NCBI GenBank assembly: GCA_030035585.1
Contig: CM057477.1
Location: 60,431,447-60,495,446 of the forward strand
Length of the DNA: 64,000 nucleotides
Source of the DNA: Dugong dugon
Lineage: Eukaryota > Chordata > Mammalia > Sirenia > Dugongidae
Direction: 5' to 3'
The number at the start of each line of letters is the position of its first letter. Position 1 is the first letter of the stretch. A program made the position numbers and the translations under genes. The notes beneath the pieces are model-generated. The model had not been told where the DNA came from. It did no database searches and worked only from the letters and a program-made list of their open reading frames with translations. Shown here piece after piece: positions 10,556-21,336 of this stretch.

Positions 10556-10848
10556 TAGAGGGGCAGCGGTGGTTCAGTGGTAGAATTCTCGCCTTCCATG
10601 TGGAAGACCTGGGTTCAGTTCCCAACACAGCCACCACCCCTCTGTCAGTGGAGGTTGTATGTTGTTATGATGCTGAACAATTTCAGCAGAGCTTCCAGAC
10701 TAAGACAGACTAGGAAGAAAGGCCTGGTGATCTACCTCTGAAAATCATCCAGTGAAAACCCTATGGATCACATCAGTCTGATCCTGTTGTGTACGGGGTC
10801 TCCATGAATTGGAGGCCAACTCATCAGCCGCCAACAATAACAATAAGT
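10556..10848 (+). mobile_element. Type 3 (tRNA-Gly-like) SINE, best copy
   Basis: The head AGCGGTGGTTCAGTGGTAGA, followed by ATTCTCGCCTTCCATGTGG and GACCTGGGTTCAGTTCCC, resembles a glycine tRNA from 5' end through A box, anticodon region and B box. Then come GTCAGTGGAGGTTGTATG, AGACTAGGAAGAAAGGCCTG and a tail ending AACAATAACAATAA. It has both parts of the internal RNA polymerase III promoter expected of a tRNA-derived SINE. Confidence 0.87.
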
Positions 10849-11985
10849 ACTGTAATTTCAAAGATGCCCCCTTACCAGCCTTGAGGTCAGGGAACTAGCC
10901 CCCTCCCAAGTCCTCTTGGGGGAGGTAAGGAGAGGGAGGAGCACTGGGAAATCAGCATAAAGATATTTCTCTTCAATGAAATTGCCTTTAGTATTTCTCT
11001 TCCTGTTATAGCCTCCTTATACTAAAGCTGAGGGAGCATCGAAGAGTGTTGAAGGTCCACATGTGGGAGGGTCTGCCTCATATTTTGATGTCTGAAACAG
11101 GAAGAGACCCATTTTAACATCCTGGCAAAAAGGTAACTCATTTCCTACTACACTGAAATCGCTCCTCTCACCACAGACACAGATAACACACCTACACTCA
11201 AAACATCCCGGTAGCAAAAAGCCCTCTACCACAAAGTCTCAAGATTTCTATTGTAAATCAGTTTTTCAAAGACTTTTGAAAGACATAACTCGTTCAGCTA
11301 AGAATCATGCTTTCATTCCAATTTAAAATAACAGCTAGCAAGCAATTCAGCAGTCGTTCAGATTATCCACGACTAAGAAAGTTCTCTCATGTACTTAATT
11401 CTATGTTTGCACAAGAGTAAGTACATTTCTCATGCATTTGTTTAATATTTATTCTTTTGTCTCACTGTCCTTCCTCAGGTTCTCTTAGAGGGTGGCATTC
11501 AGTCATCCGGAGAGATATAGAGGAAGGCACAAAATAAACATGGATGATGATGATGATTCCCCAGACGTTAACCAAGGACAAAATCTCATTCTATATTCAA
11601 TGCAAATAATCTTCACAGGAGTAGGAAAGTGTAATTCCTTCCAGCAGAGGGGCTCAGTGAAGTAAACTGATATGACAGATGGCCACTCTACCATCCACCC
11701 TACTAAGCATTTACTAGCATACCAGGTTGTATCTTGATCAAGGCAGGGAAGACAAGGTATACACAAAAACAGCATCTTCATTAACCTCATCTAGAAAAGA
11801 AATGCGTCTCTTCACCTTGGCAGGGAAACTTGGGAGGAGAAAGACGCCATGATATCCAGTGCTGAATCCTAAAGCAGAAAGGGATTTAGACTCAGGTGAG
11901 CCAATCTGGAGAGAAGTGACTACTATGTCTAAATAGAAATGGAGGCTGAGACAGACACTGATGAGAGGCAGAGGAAGTCTCAGCA
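10849..11985. other. Unassigned, mostly unique sequence
   Basis: No transposon recognised. A short (GAT)n run lies near 11540-11556. Minus-strand ORFs at 11503-11790 and 11738-11986 lack recognisable domains. Confidence 0.5.
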
Positions 11986-12352
11986 CCTAGAACCTGTGAA
12001 CACGACTCTGTTTGGAAATAGGGTCTTAACTGATGTTATCAGTTAAGATGAGGTCCTATGGAAGTAGGATGGGTCCCAATCAAATCTGAGCGGGGCACTT
12101 ACAGATAAGGAGAAGAGATACTGAGAAAAGAATACAGGAGAAAGACTGCCACATGAAGATGCATTTACAAGCCAAGGAATGCCTGGGGCTACTAGACGCT
12201 GGAAAGCTTCCTCCTCTAAAATGGACAAAGACACCCTGACGATGCCCTGAATCTGGATTTCCAGCCTCAGGGCTGTGAGACAACAAAATTCTGTTCTTGT
12301 AAGCCACCCAATTTGTGCTACTTCAATATGGCAACCCTGGTAAAGTAAGACA
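11986..12352 (+). mobile_element. MaLR-like LTR relic
   Basis: TTTGGAAATAGGGTCTTAAC, AGATGAGGTCCTATGGAAG, AGCCAAGGAATGCCTGGGG, GGCTGTGAGACAACAAAATT and TAAGCCACCCAATTTGTGC occur in the order known for this mammalian LTR group, ending AAGACA. The 5' part is missing. Subfamily uncertain. Confidence 0.65.
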
Positions 12353-12442
12353 GCATGTAAGGTTGTTCTCACTTTATCCTTGAAATAAAGTCATTTCCTG
12401 GTGTCGAGGGGAGGGACCCTTCTTGTTTATGTATCACTTTAG

Positions 12443-12606
12443 CATGTCTGTGGTGCAGTGGTTAAGAGCTCGGTGGCTAACCAAAATGTTGGCAGTTCGA
12501 ATCCACTGACAGAATAACAATAAGCCGCTCCTTGGAAACCCTATGGGGGCAGTTCTACTCTGTCCTACAGGGTTGTTATAAGTGGAGATTGACTTGAGGG
12601 CAACAG
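12443..12606 (+). mobile_element. Type 1 SINE with a small internal insertion
   Basis: GTGGTGCAGTGGTTAAGAGC to GAGGGCAACAGGTATG. About 16 extra bases (GACAGAATAACAATAA) interrupt the usual CCACCAGCCGCTCC junction at about 12508-12525. Confidence 0.86.
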
Positions 12607-13063
12607 GTATGTTGCCTTTGCTGTTTGTGTGAGAAGCATTTTACTTGAGGTAAAAAGAAACCAGTGGAGAGAGAAATAAAGAAGGAAAATGAGTGCACAA
12701 CACCATCTGCTTTCCTGGGAAGATAGAAAGTTCCAGACGAAAATACATGTAAGGAGCTTTGGGTATAACGAATATATAGTACTTTTTATTTATTTATTTT
12801 TAGCAATACCCTTCAGGATGATGTTGCAAAAACAATTTCCTCTCCTAAAATCCTAAAATCTCTTATGATTTTAAGGGAAACTGCACCAGCCAGCGGATGA
12901 CGCGCAAATCCTTGTCTCTAATTTCAGACCCCTTGTTTGGGTTCTGTACAGATGTATCTAGGGGTTTGCAGGGCACTCGTTTACGTAGGCGTCCAACAGG
13001 CATTTCTTCAGGCTGTGCCATATGGCAGGAAGTGTGCAGTGAATAATCCAGACACAGTTTTGG
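12607..13063. other. Unassigned sequence
   Basis: No repeat family recognised, apart from a short (TTTA)n at about 12785-12802 and an imperfect CCTAAAATC duplication near 12845. Confidence 0.5.
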
Positions 13064-13464
13064 TGTCTTAGCTTCCTCCGGGTGGTATAATAAAATACCA
13101 CAAATTGAGGGACTTATAAGATCAGAAATTCATTGTCTCACAGTTCTGGAGGCTAGAAGTCAAAACCAGGGTGTCAGCCATGTTGATTCTTTCTGAGGAT
13201 CTCAGAGAGAAACTGTTCCATGCCTGGCTCCTAGCTTCTGGTTGCTCCTGGCATTCCTTGTCTTGAAGCTGCAATGTCACATGGTGTCGTTCCTTTGTCC
13301 TCCTGTCTCTGTGTATCTTATCTCTTTTATAAAGACAGCAGTCATATAGGATCAGGACCCGCCCCGCCCCAGTATGACCTCACAGTAACCTAACTGATAA
13401 TATCTTCAGACTCTAATTCTAAGCAGGGTCACATTCAGAAGTAAAGGGATTAAGATTTCAACAT
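13064..13464 (-). mobile_element. MaLR-like LTR, reverse
   Basis: The reversed LTR 3' end TGTCTTAGCTTCCTCCGGG is followed by ATAAAATACCACAAATTGAG, GTCTCACAGTTCTGGAGGCT and TCATATAGGATCAGGACC, ending TTAAGATTTCAACA. The last bases before the LTR 5' end are missing. Same group as 56738-57210. Confidence 0.75.
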
Positions 13465-13589
13465 TATTGATATATTGATAACAATATCAATTATTTCATC
13501 TTGTGTTCATTTGAGCCTAGCACAGTGCCCCCAAACACTCTCCAGCTCTATCCTGCTTTCCTGATGATCACAAGATACAATGTTCTGTG

Positions 13590-13735
13590 TGTTGTCTGCT
13601 CCACGACAAGGCAAGCTTGAAGAAGCCAGGGAATTTGTTTTGTTCAATCCCCGGCTCTGACAATGGAACCTGGCATAGAATAGGTGCTCAAATAATTGTG
13701 TATTTGTTGAATGAATGAAGGAAGGAAGGAATTTG
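13590..13735 (+). mobile_element. L2 LINE 3' end
   Basis: ACAAGGCAAGCTTGAAGAAG, ACCTGGCATAGAATAGGTGC, TCAAATAATTGTGTATTTG and a terminal GAATGAATGAAGGAAGGAAG are the characteristic 3' end of L2. The terminal TGAA repeat marks the LINE end. Confidence 0.75.
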
Positions 13736-13821
13736 ACATCCATGCCCTTATCTGAGCTTTGACCTGTTACTTCATCGTGGCAAGCCACTATTTTTCCAGT
13801 TTTCTTTGACATGAGATTTGC

Positions 13822-14040
13822 TGGTAAGCTGTTACTTACTTACTCGGTGACATTGGACAAGTTTCCTTCTGTCTCAGTTTCCCCATCTGTAAAATGACAA
13901 CTCTAATAGAACCTGCCTCATTAAAGTTACGTGAGAATTAAATGAGTTCATACAGGTACAACATTTAAACAGTGCCTGGTACATGGTAAATGCCCAATAA
14001 ATGTTAGCTATTGTTATCATCATTTTTGTTATTATCTAAA
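13822..14040 (-). mobile_element. MIR SINE, reverse
   Basis: Reverse MIR with CAGTTTCCCCATCTGTAAAA, GAATTAAATGAGTTCATACA, AGTGCCTGGTACATGGTAAA and CCCAATAAATGTTAGCTATT. Confidence 0.85.
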
Positions 14041-15582
14041 TTTAAATTCAGTTTTCTTTTATATTCCTCAACCCTTTAAAATCACCCTTTGAAACAATTG
14101 TACCCCCACAAAACCTTGAAGCAACAACTGTTTCCCTAGTTTCAGGGGCCGGGGGACTGTTTAATGCCTAGTGTCTAGTACAGGGCCAGGTGGTTAATGA
14201 ACACTTGACTTGAGTGACAAATTTGGATTCCCCTTTGAACATATTCATATCTTTATGTACAGGTCATCTTTTCAGACTGCCCAATGCTGTGAACTGCCCT
14301 GCAGTGTTAACACAAAATGAATTTGGGTGAAACAGGTTTTTCTTGTCTATGCCTTTCACTTTAGTTATGAATAATAGGTAGAATTTATGAGCAGAATAAC
14401 AATAGCATTTCTATTTTTATACCTGACATCCATCCACCTGCTTTTCAAAACCTGACACCTGAGGCATTTCATCACAGATTTAGAAAGCAGTCTAAATTGG
14501 GGGGAAGAAAATCCTTAGGCGCTCCAAGAAGCTAATAAACTCCCGGCCACAACGGTATTTCCATGGAGAGGCTGGACGGGTGTAAGTTATGCACCATTGT
14601 TAGCATTGTGGCTTGTATTCCGATGGTGCCAATAAATGCTTTAATTCCCTGGAGATTTACTAATGATAAAAATACGATTTTCCTGACGTCTGTGGATGGA
14701 CGCTTGTGGGTCCTGAGTAGGCAGCCTGACACAGATATGTCTGTCTATACACATGCAAAAAGTTTAAGCATCGTCCAAAAGATGGCACTGTTTATTTGTG
14801 TTTCTATGCTGCTTAATTACAAACTCTATACTATGTGGGAACATTAATGAACTAAATTAAGACAGAGCTGAGATAGCATCCTCCACACAAATCAAACTGC
14901 AGCTTTATTATAGCCCTCTTCAAAATCTTTATCTCGTTCGTCAGCAAATGAATATGCCCAAGCTGTTAAATGTAATAACTGCAATGTCAGCAAATCTTTT
15001 ACTCATGACATATTTTTCCTCTCTAAAAGAGGATTCTGGAATCCACTTTTTAAAATCATTACAGACGCACTACAGAATATAAGTAATGGAGACATATTTA
15101 ACTTTTCTGTTTTAGAAAGCTAGATTTTCAAATGTAAGCACTACTTGGAACTTTTAAATGTGAGTACGTGGGAAACATACAATGGGTAGTTGCACATCGT
15201 TGAGTATTAAAAAACATTGTTCTTTGAAATTACTTGTGAAGCAAAAGGTGAAAGCTCTGAAATAACTTTATTGGAGTAGATAGGAAATTAGGACTGATAA
15301 CACTGGTTAAATCCCTAGATGAACTAGGGGATACTTCGTGTAAGAGTTGGGCATAGTGACAGATGGCTTTTTAGGGACACTTCTGACATTGTGGTGCACA
15401 TATGTATTTCTAGCTGCCCAACCTATCTTTAGGAAATCACCTTTCCCATTCTTTAGACACTTCTATTCACAATTCGTTGGCCAAAGCAAGTCAAATGGCA
15501 ATCCTAAATTCAACAGGGCAGGGAAGCCCAGGGTTGCCCCGTGTCTAGAAACGGAGAAAAACCAAATATTTAGATAATGAGT
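14041..15582. other. Unique sequence, possible conserved non-coding DNA
   Basis: No transposon recognised for 1.5 kb. The part at about 14480-14870 holds a 94-codon ORF (14563-14847, plus strand) with two hydrophobic stretches but no recognised domain and no visible splice structure. The nucleotide sequence looks more like conserved non-coding DNA than coding sequence. Both readings are unproven. Confidence 0.4.
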
Positions 15583-15783
15583 CCAAACCCATTGCTGTTG
15601 AGTCAATTCTGACTTATAGAGACTTTACAGGACAAAGTTGAACTGCCCCCACAGGGCTTTCGAGGCTGTGAATCTTTATGGAAGCAGATTGCATCTTTCT
15701 TCGGGGGAGTGGCTGGTGGGTTTGGAATCGCCAACCTTCTGGTTATCAGCCGAACGCCCAACCACTGCGCCACCAGGGCTCCT
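15583..15783 (-). mobile_element. Type 2 SINE, reverse
   Basis: Reversed tail TGTTGAGTCAATTCTGACTT, reversed middle TTTATGGAAGCAGATTGCAT, reversed head CCACTGCGCCACCAGGGCTC. Complete. Confidence 0.87.
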
Positions 15784-16072
15784 GTAGCATTATCTGAATT
15801 CAGTGTGTGGTCTGCACAAAGCCTGGAAGCAGAAACCAGTCAGTGGTTTCACCAGCTGGGGCAGGGAGAAGAGCGATCGTTAGAGGTGAGGATAAATATA
15901 ATTCCTGACAAGCACCTTTCCCTAGTGAACAAAGGGGCATCATGGGGAAATGACACTGAATTCATGTACATACCAGAGTGGGTGGGAATTTTTTTACTCC
16001 AGTTCCAGCAAAATCACTTAAAGCCAAGACTAGATTAGAGTTTCCTATGGCAGAAAACATTCTCTCTTTATG
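15784..16072. other. Unassigned sequence
   Basis: No repeat recognised. The 109-codon ORF at 15709-16038 begins inside the SINE and is a chance ORF. Confidence 0.5.
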
Positions 16073-16126
16073 CAAAAAAGAAAAAAAAAAAAAAAAAAAA
16101 GAAGAAGAAGAAGAAGAAGAAGAAGA
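16073..16126 (+). repeat. A-rich tract plus (GAA)n microsatellite
   Basis: A 26-base nearly pure A run is followed by eight to nine GAA units at about 16101-16126. Short ORFs through it encode only Lys/Glu or Phe/Ser runs. No SINE body is recognisable upstream, so the origin of the A tract is unclear. Confidence 0.9.
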
Positions 16127-16854
16127 CCAACCAACCAAAACAAACAAAAGCATTCAAGGACCTAAGGTCCTTTCCGATACTAGCAGAAGGCCAACAGTAT
16201 GAAGATATTTTTATTATGGTAGGTAGGATTAGAAATGTGTCCATTATCTCCCCCAGTGTAGGAGAGACAGCAAGGAGTAGGCTGCTAAGAATTTTATAGC
16301 AAATAAGAATTTCCAAGGAACTAATTTAGAATAGAGATAAAGATTTCTCTTAAGCAGATTTAAAATAATTGAAATTTAATGGATGAAAATACCAGAAAAT
16401 TAAATGTGTCTACGTGTTTGTTTTTCTTTACAGCTTGCTTCCTATTTCATCCTTCCCCAAGCATGGTACTTTGTAACATTCTTTCAGTGGTTTCAGTATG
16501 ATGACTTGTGTTAAACTTGACTGTTCACATTTTATGTTTCCCAAAGAAGTGTAAGGAGATAAGGATAGGAATTACTCATATAGGGAAATTACTTAGATGC
16601 AGAACAAGTACTGAAAAACACAAAACTTAAGAGACTAAGTAGGGTAGATTGGTCTGCTGTGAAGTTCTGGGCATATATGCGTTAACAGTCCTGAGCATTT
16701 GGGTTTTCTGATGCTATATATCAAGTGAGAATAATGCATTTTAGGTGATCATTAAAAAAGTAAACTTGGTCATACTGTTCACCTGCCTGTAACTTCATAA
16801 TGAATATGAGCTCAATGAATCTTAATATATTTGAATACAGTAAAGAAGTTGAAA
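16127..16854. other. Unassigned AT-rich sequence
   Basis: No repeat or coding signal recognised. Confidence 0.5.
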
Positions 16855-17275
16855 TAATAGGCTTTGGAGTCAGCTATCGCTCAGTTTGAATCCTAGCTAC
16901 TGTTTACCTGCCGAGGGATCCTGCTCAAGTTACTTCACCTTTCTGAGCTTTGATTTCTTCATCTCCTGACACAACAAACTTTGGAAACCCTGGTGGCATA
17001 GTGGTTAAGCGCTATGGCTGTTAACCAAAAGGTTGGCAGTTTGAATCTACCAGGCGCTCCTTGGAAACCCTGTGGGGCAGTTCTGCTCTGTCCTATAGGG
17101 TCTCTATGAGTTGGAATCGACTCAACGGCAGTGAGTTTGGTTTTTTTTTTTAATAAAATGGAACCAACCTCACAGGATTGTTATGAGAATTAAATCATAT
17201 AATTTATGTAAAGAACTTGACACGTTACCTGAATACAATAAGTACTCTATAAAGATTAGCCATTAAAATACACGA
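16855..17275 (-). mobile_element. MIR SINE, reverse, split by a SINE
   Basis: The first part, 16855-16982, has TTGAATCCTAGCTACTG, CTCAAGTTACTTCACCTTTC and TGATTTCTTCATCTCCTG. The remainder, 17150-17275, has AATAAAATGGAACCAACCTC, GAATTAAATCATATAATTTA and CAATAAGTACTCTATAAAG. The two halves are colinear with one MIR, with a type 1 SINE between them. Confidence 0.8.
16983..17149 (+). mobile_element. Type 1 SINE inside MIR
   Basis: TGGAAACCCTGGTGGCATAG to GGAATCGACTCAACGGCAGT, ending in a T-rich tail. Complete. Confidence 0.9.
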
Positions 17276-17289
17276 TTTTTTTCCCCAAA

Positions 17290-17450
17290 TATGTTTACAC
17301 ACTTAAACCTCATAATAGATAAGCAGGAAAAGTATTATTATGCTCCACCTAAAAAAACTGAGGTTCAGAGAGTTCAAAACATATACTTCCAGGACATCTA
17401 AGTAGGGAATGCAAAGCCCACGTTTACTGTTGCCCAGCTCAGTGACATTT
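17290..17450 (+). mobile_element. MIR relic
   Basis: Forward MIR fragment: ACTTAAACCTCATAATAGAT, AGTATTATTATGCTCCACC, AACTGAGGTTCAGAGAG, then a degraded terminal part. It follows another, reversed MIR. Confidence 0.6.
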
Positions 17451-17921
17451 CCCTGCCATCATTGTGTAAATAATTAAACCAATAAACAGTCCTGTCTATA
17501 AGCCATCTTCATGCATAAAGTACAATCCCCTAGAACGCTCTTCCTACAGGCAGGACTAACTCTGGTTATGGGCACACTGAGTTAGCCTGAGCTCCAACTA
17601 GATGTGGTTGCCGTAGGAGACAGAACCAACCTGTAGAATAGCTGTCTCCTCTAATTAACTTCACTGCCTCAGGCTGCCTTTGAGTTAGGATTTTGTGTTG
17701 CCATTTCAGACACATGGCACAGAGTTAAAAGACATTACAGACCTACAAATGAGCATATCCACTGATATCTCAATATCTGCAAGCAGTAACATCTGTAACA
17801 TATTTCATGTTGAGAAGATTCCTTCACCTCTGATATATGAACTCTTCTGGGTCCCAGCCCCTGCCCTTATGTAATGAAGTCTCAGGAAATCATAACTGCT
17901 TAATATGTCCTAAATGAAATA
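17451..17921. other. Unassigned sequence
   Basis: No repeat or coding signal recognised. Confidence 0.5.
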
Positions 17922-18012
17922 CAAGGCGCCTAGGAAACCCTGTGTGGCAGTTCTACTCTGTCTTATAAGTTTGCTACAAGGCAGAATCAATTGCAAGGCA
18001 CACAACACAACC
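17922..18012 (+). mobile_element. Type 1 SINE 3' fragment
   Basis: Only the second half is present: GCGCCTAGGAAACCCTGTG, GGCAGTTCTACTCTGTC and a diverged tail GCAGAATCAATTGCAAGGCA. Confidence 0.75.
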
Positions 18013-18087
18013 ACAAATGGAATATGATTAGGAAATCAGACAGAAAACCATCTCATAATTTTCTTCTAAGGCAGGAGGCAGTAGCAA

Positions 18088-18650
18088 TGTATCATGGATT
18101 GAATTGTGTCCCCCAAAAATATGCATCAGCTTGGTTACGCCATGATTCCCAGTATTGTGTGGTTGTCCTCCATTATGTGATTGTAATTTTCCTATGTGTT
18201 ATAAAGCCAAATCTCTGCCTGTGGTTAATGAGGCAAGATAAGATTACGTTACAGAAGATTAAGGTGGGATGTAACATCCTTACCCAGGTCACATCCCTGT
18301 TCCAATGTTAACGGAGTTTCCCTGAGGTGTGGCCTACACCACCTTTTATCTCTCAAGAGATAAAAGGAAGGGAAGTGAGCAGAAAAGGGGGATCTCATAC
18401 CACCAAGAAAGCAGTGCTGGGAGCACAGTGTGTCCTTTGGACCCAGGGTTCCTGCACTGAGAAGCTTCTAGACCAGAGGAAGATTGATGACAAAGACCTT
18501 CCTCCAAAGCTGTTAGAGAAAGCCTTCCCCTGGAGCTGGTATCCTGAATTCGGACTTGTAGCTTACTAGACAGTGAGAGAACAAATTTCTCCTTGTTAAA
18601 GCCATCCACTTGTGGTATCTCTGTTACAGCAGCACTAGATAACTAAGACA
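18088..18650 (+). mobile_element. MaLR-like solo LTR (afrotherian type)
   Basis: About 563 bp from TGTATCATGGATTGAATTG to AGCACTAGATAACTAAGACA. Internal landmarks shared with the other copies: AAAAGGAAGGGAAGTGAGCA, ATACCACCAAGAAAGCAG, GGAAGATTGATGACAAAGAC and ACTTGTGGTATCTCTGTTAC. The polyadenylation signal region reads AACAAATTTCTCC. No internal retroviral sequence adjoins it, so it is a solo LTR. The 5-bp TSD is not clear. Confidence 0.8.
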
Positions 18651-18697
18651 GCATATCTCCTATATTTTCTCTCCCCCACCCCCCAGTGGTAGAATTC

Positions 18698-19053
18698 TTT
18701 TTTAAAAAATTTTGCTTTAGGTGAAAGTTTACAGAGCAAATTATTTTCTCATTAAATAGTTAATACACAAATTGTTTTGTGACATTGGTTGCCAACCCCA
18801 CAACGTGTCAACACTCTCCCCTTCTTGACCTTGGGTTCCCCATTTCTATTTGTCCAGCTTTCCTGTACCCTCCTGTCTTCTCATCCTTGCCTCTGGGCTG
18901 GTGCACCCATTTAGCCTCCTATATATGGTTGAACTACATGTATTATTATTTGTCTTATGCGTCTGTCTAATCTTTGGCTGAAGGGTGAACCTCAGGAGTG
19001 ACTTCACTACTGAGTTAAAAGGGTGTCTGGGGGCCATACTCTCAGGGTTTCTC
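18698..19053 (-). mobile_element. L1 3' UTR fragment, reverse
   Basis: T-rich tail, then GCTTTAGGTGAAAGTTTACA. It continues through GCCTCTGGGCTGGTGCACCC and CTTTGGCTGAAGGGTGAACC to GTTAAAAGGGTGTCTGGGG. It is the reverse complement of the 3' UTR at 34495-34855 and part of that at 1-797. The bases just before it (CAGTGGTAGAATTC, about 18684) resemble the type 3 SINE head and may be a SINE scrap. Confidence 0.85.
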
Positions 19054-19289
19054 ATGTTTCCTGTATTTTCAATCATCAGTAGCTCAAGGTTTCAAATCTG
19101 AGAGAGAGAGAAGAAGATGTCCCTCCTAATGTCCCAGGAAAGCTCCTCCACTTGTATTTTGAATTTCACCCCATCCTACCCACTTAGAGACCTCATTTTA
19201 AGAATTATCTTCTCCTTCCTGCATTGATACACTTCATTGATAATGACGGTGATGACAATAATAATCATCTTCATGTATAAATAGATGCA
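19054..19289. other. Unassigned sequence
   Basis: No feature recognised. A short (GA)n run occurs near 19102. Confidence 0.5.
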
Positions 19290-19445
19290 CTGAGTCAAGT
19301 CTCAAGCCTGTGGAACAATTGTTATTCTTCTCATTGTATAGATGAGGAAACCGAAGCTTAGAGAAGCTGTAGCCTGTGCCCACAGCTCCACTAGCTAGAA
19401 AAGACCCGGGATTCAAAATCAAGTCTGTGTGACTCCACAGCCTTC
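19290..19445 (+). mobile_element. MIR relic
   Basis: TTGTTATTCTTCTCATTGTA, GATGAGGAAACCGAAGCTTA and GGGATTCAAAATCAAGTCTG follow the MIR order. Confidence 0.75.
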
Positions 19446-19728
19446 TCCATTAGTTCCTTCACATTTGCTCAACTTGCTCCAATTTATTGCAACAATAGTT
19501 GTAGCATAAGATATGGGGTCACGATTTCTTCAGCCCACTTTATTTATAGAGCTCAGCTTCACAAGAGTCTGCTCGCCAAAGTGTTAAAATGGGGTTGGTC
19601 AAATCCTTAGGCGATCCTGAGTCCTACCATGGGGGTCTTCATTCCAGGGTTCTCTCTCAGCTTGGGCTGTCAAACCTATGGGAGGTGGAGGTATCTTTCC
19701 CCAGGACAACTTCATGCCCTTTAAAAGT
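19446..19728. other. Unassigned sequence
   Basis: No feature recognised. Confidence 0.5.
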
Positions 19729-20300
19729 TAATGGTTGCACCCAAAAGGCTTGAAAGCAGAGACTCAAACAGATACTTGTACACCAGCGTTCATTGCAGCA
19801 CTGTTCACAACAGCCAAAAGACGGAAACAATGTAAACGCCCATCAACAGATGAATGGATAAACAAAATGTGGTACATACATACAATGGAGTACTACTCAG
19901 CCAGCAGGAGAAATGAAGTCTTGATACATGCTACAGTATGGATGGAGCTTGAAGACATTACGCTGAGCGAAATAAATCGATCACAAAAAGGACAACAAAT
20001 ATTGTATAATCTCACTTACCTAAAAAGACAAGAAAAGGCAAATGTATAGAGACCAGCGTTTATTAGTGGTTACCAGGGGTGGGAGCCAGGGGGAAGGGGG
20101 CTTATTGCTTATAGAGTACTGAGTTTTGGTTTTCTGTGATGGAGAAATCACATTGCATTGATTAAGGGTAGGATTGCACAGCTGATTATTATAAATGTTG
20201 TCAATAAGTTACACACCTGTAAAAAGTTGAATTGACAAAACTTTTGTTATAGATATATTTACAACAATCACAAAAAAAAAAGAAAAAAGAAAAAAACCCA
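19729..20300 (+). mobile_element. Older L1 LINE 3' end
   Basis: The end of ORF2, a 3' UTR containing AGTGGTTACCAGGGGTGGGA, and an A-rich tail at about 20270-20300. The sequence type is an older mammalian L1 (L1M-like), different from the 3' UTR shared by 1-797 and 57387-57966. Confidence 0.85.
19735..20049 (+). pseudogene. L1 ORF2 C-terminus remnant
   Basis: A 104-codon ORF encodes the extreme C-terminus of L1 ORF2p: TPAFIAALFTTAKRRKQC, WINKMWYIHTMEYYSASRR, and WMELEDITLSEINRSQKGQQ. This lies beyond the endonuclease and reverse transcriptase domains, in the region that includes the cysteine-rich segment. The piece is too short to act and is a truncated insertion. Confidence 0.87.
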
Positions 20301-21145
20301 AAAAGATTAGCTGCTGAGGCTGCTTATGTACAACCAAACACCTCATAGGATTTGGTTCCTTTGTTAGGAGGTTAAGAGTCATGGTTTCAAGAGACATTCC
20401 AGTTAGTTGGCCTAATAACACATTTAGTGCTTCTGTTCTATCTCCTAGGTCATTGTGTAGTGCCTAGGGTCTTAAAATCTTGCCATCCAAGCAGCCACCC
20501 AAGGCACATCTATTGATGTTTACTCGCCTGGAGCAACAGAAGAGAAAGGAGAATAAGGAATAGGAGGAGGAAATGAATGTGTGGCTAATTGCCTCCATGA
20601 ACAACTGTATCCTTTGCCATGATACCAGAAGAACTGGATGCTGCCCATTACTGAACATTTTAATCAAAGATTCTATAGAAGAATCCTGATCAAAAGGGGG
20701 AAAATGTAGAACAGAATGTCTCATGGAACCCACATTTTCTTGAGCCATGGATGCTGGATGAACCTCCAAAACTATTGCCCTAAGATCATCTTTGAACATT
20801 GAACCCAAAAGATCCCCTGAAGTCTTCTTAAAACCAAACAATAATTTAGCTTCAGTGGTAGAGTGCTTCGGTCTTGAGCTTTACTCTCTTTTAAGGTCTG
20901 TCGGCATGTGATCAAATTGACAACAGCAACTTGAAAGATTAGATAGAAACCTTTGTGGGCAGTGAGCTTATGTTAATGGGGGAGGAACAACTCAGAAAAG
21001 GAGGGTGAGAATGGTTGCACAACTTGAAGAATGTAGTCAATGTCAATGAAATGTGCATGTAGAAACTGTTGAATTGGTGCATGTTTTGCTGTGTATGTTC
21101 TCAACAACAACAACAATAATAATAAGATAAATTTTAAAAAAGTTG
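20301..21145 (+). mobile_element. LINE 3' UTR-like repeat
   Basis: About 840 bp ending GTTCTCAACAACAACAACAA and TAATAATAAGATAAATTTT. It contains GAATCCTGATCAAAAGGGG and GAGAATGGTTGCACAACTTG. The terminal part resembles L1 3' ends, and I recognise it as a repeated elephant-type sequence, probably an L1 3' UTR. It follows the tail of another L1 directly. The 125-codon minus-strand ORF at 20464-20841 has no coding support. Confidence 0.6.
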
Positions 21146-21336
21146 ATCATTGCTGCTCTGTGTAGGGAGTTTGAGGGAACTGGGGGCTGACCAAGAACAG
21201 AGATATGACCATGAGACAGCCTTGCACAACAAGCTATTTACTGGGGCCAAGGCATTGACAGCTGCTTGCAGGAGCCAGTCCCCTACGGCAGAAGGTCTTC
21301 CAGACACAAGCGGCCCAGGGAGCCTCCAGAAGGGGA
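21146..21336. other. Unassigned sequence
   Basis: No repeat recognised. It ends in the left TSD of the next SINE. Confidence 0.5.

Noticed and set aside
10571..10640. Possible functional tRNA-Gly gene
   Set aside because: It is the head of a SINE: mismatched stems, and it continues into the SINE body without a terminator.
16074..16126. SINE poly-A tail
   Set aside because: No SINE or LINE body recognised upstream; kept only as a simple repeat.
20464..20841. 125-codon minus-strand ORF
   Set aside because: Lies antisense within a LINE 3' UTR-like repeat.
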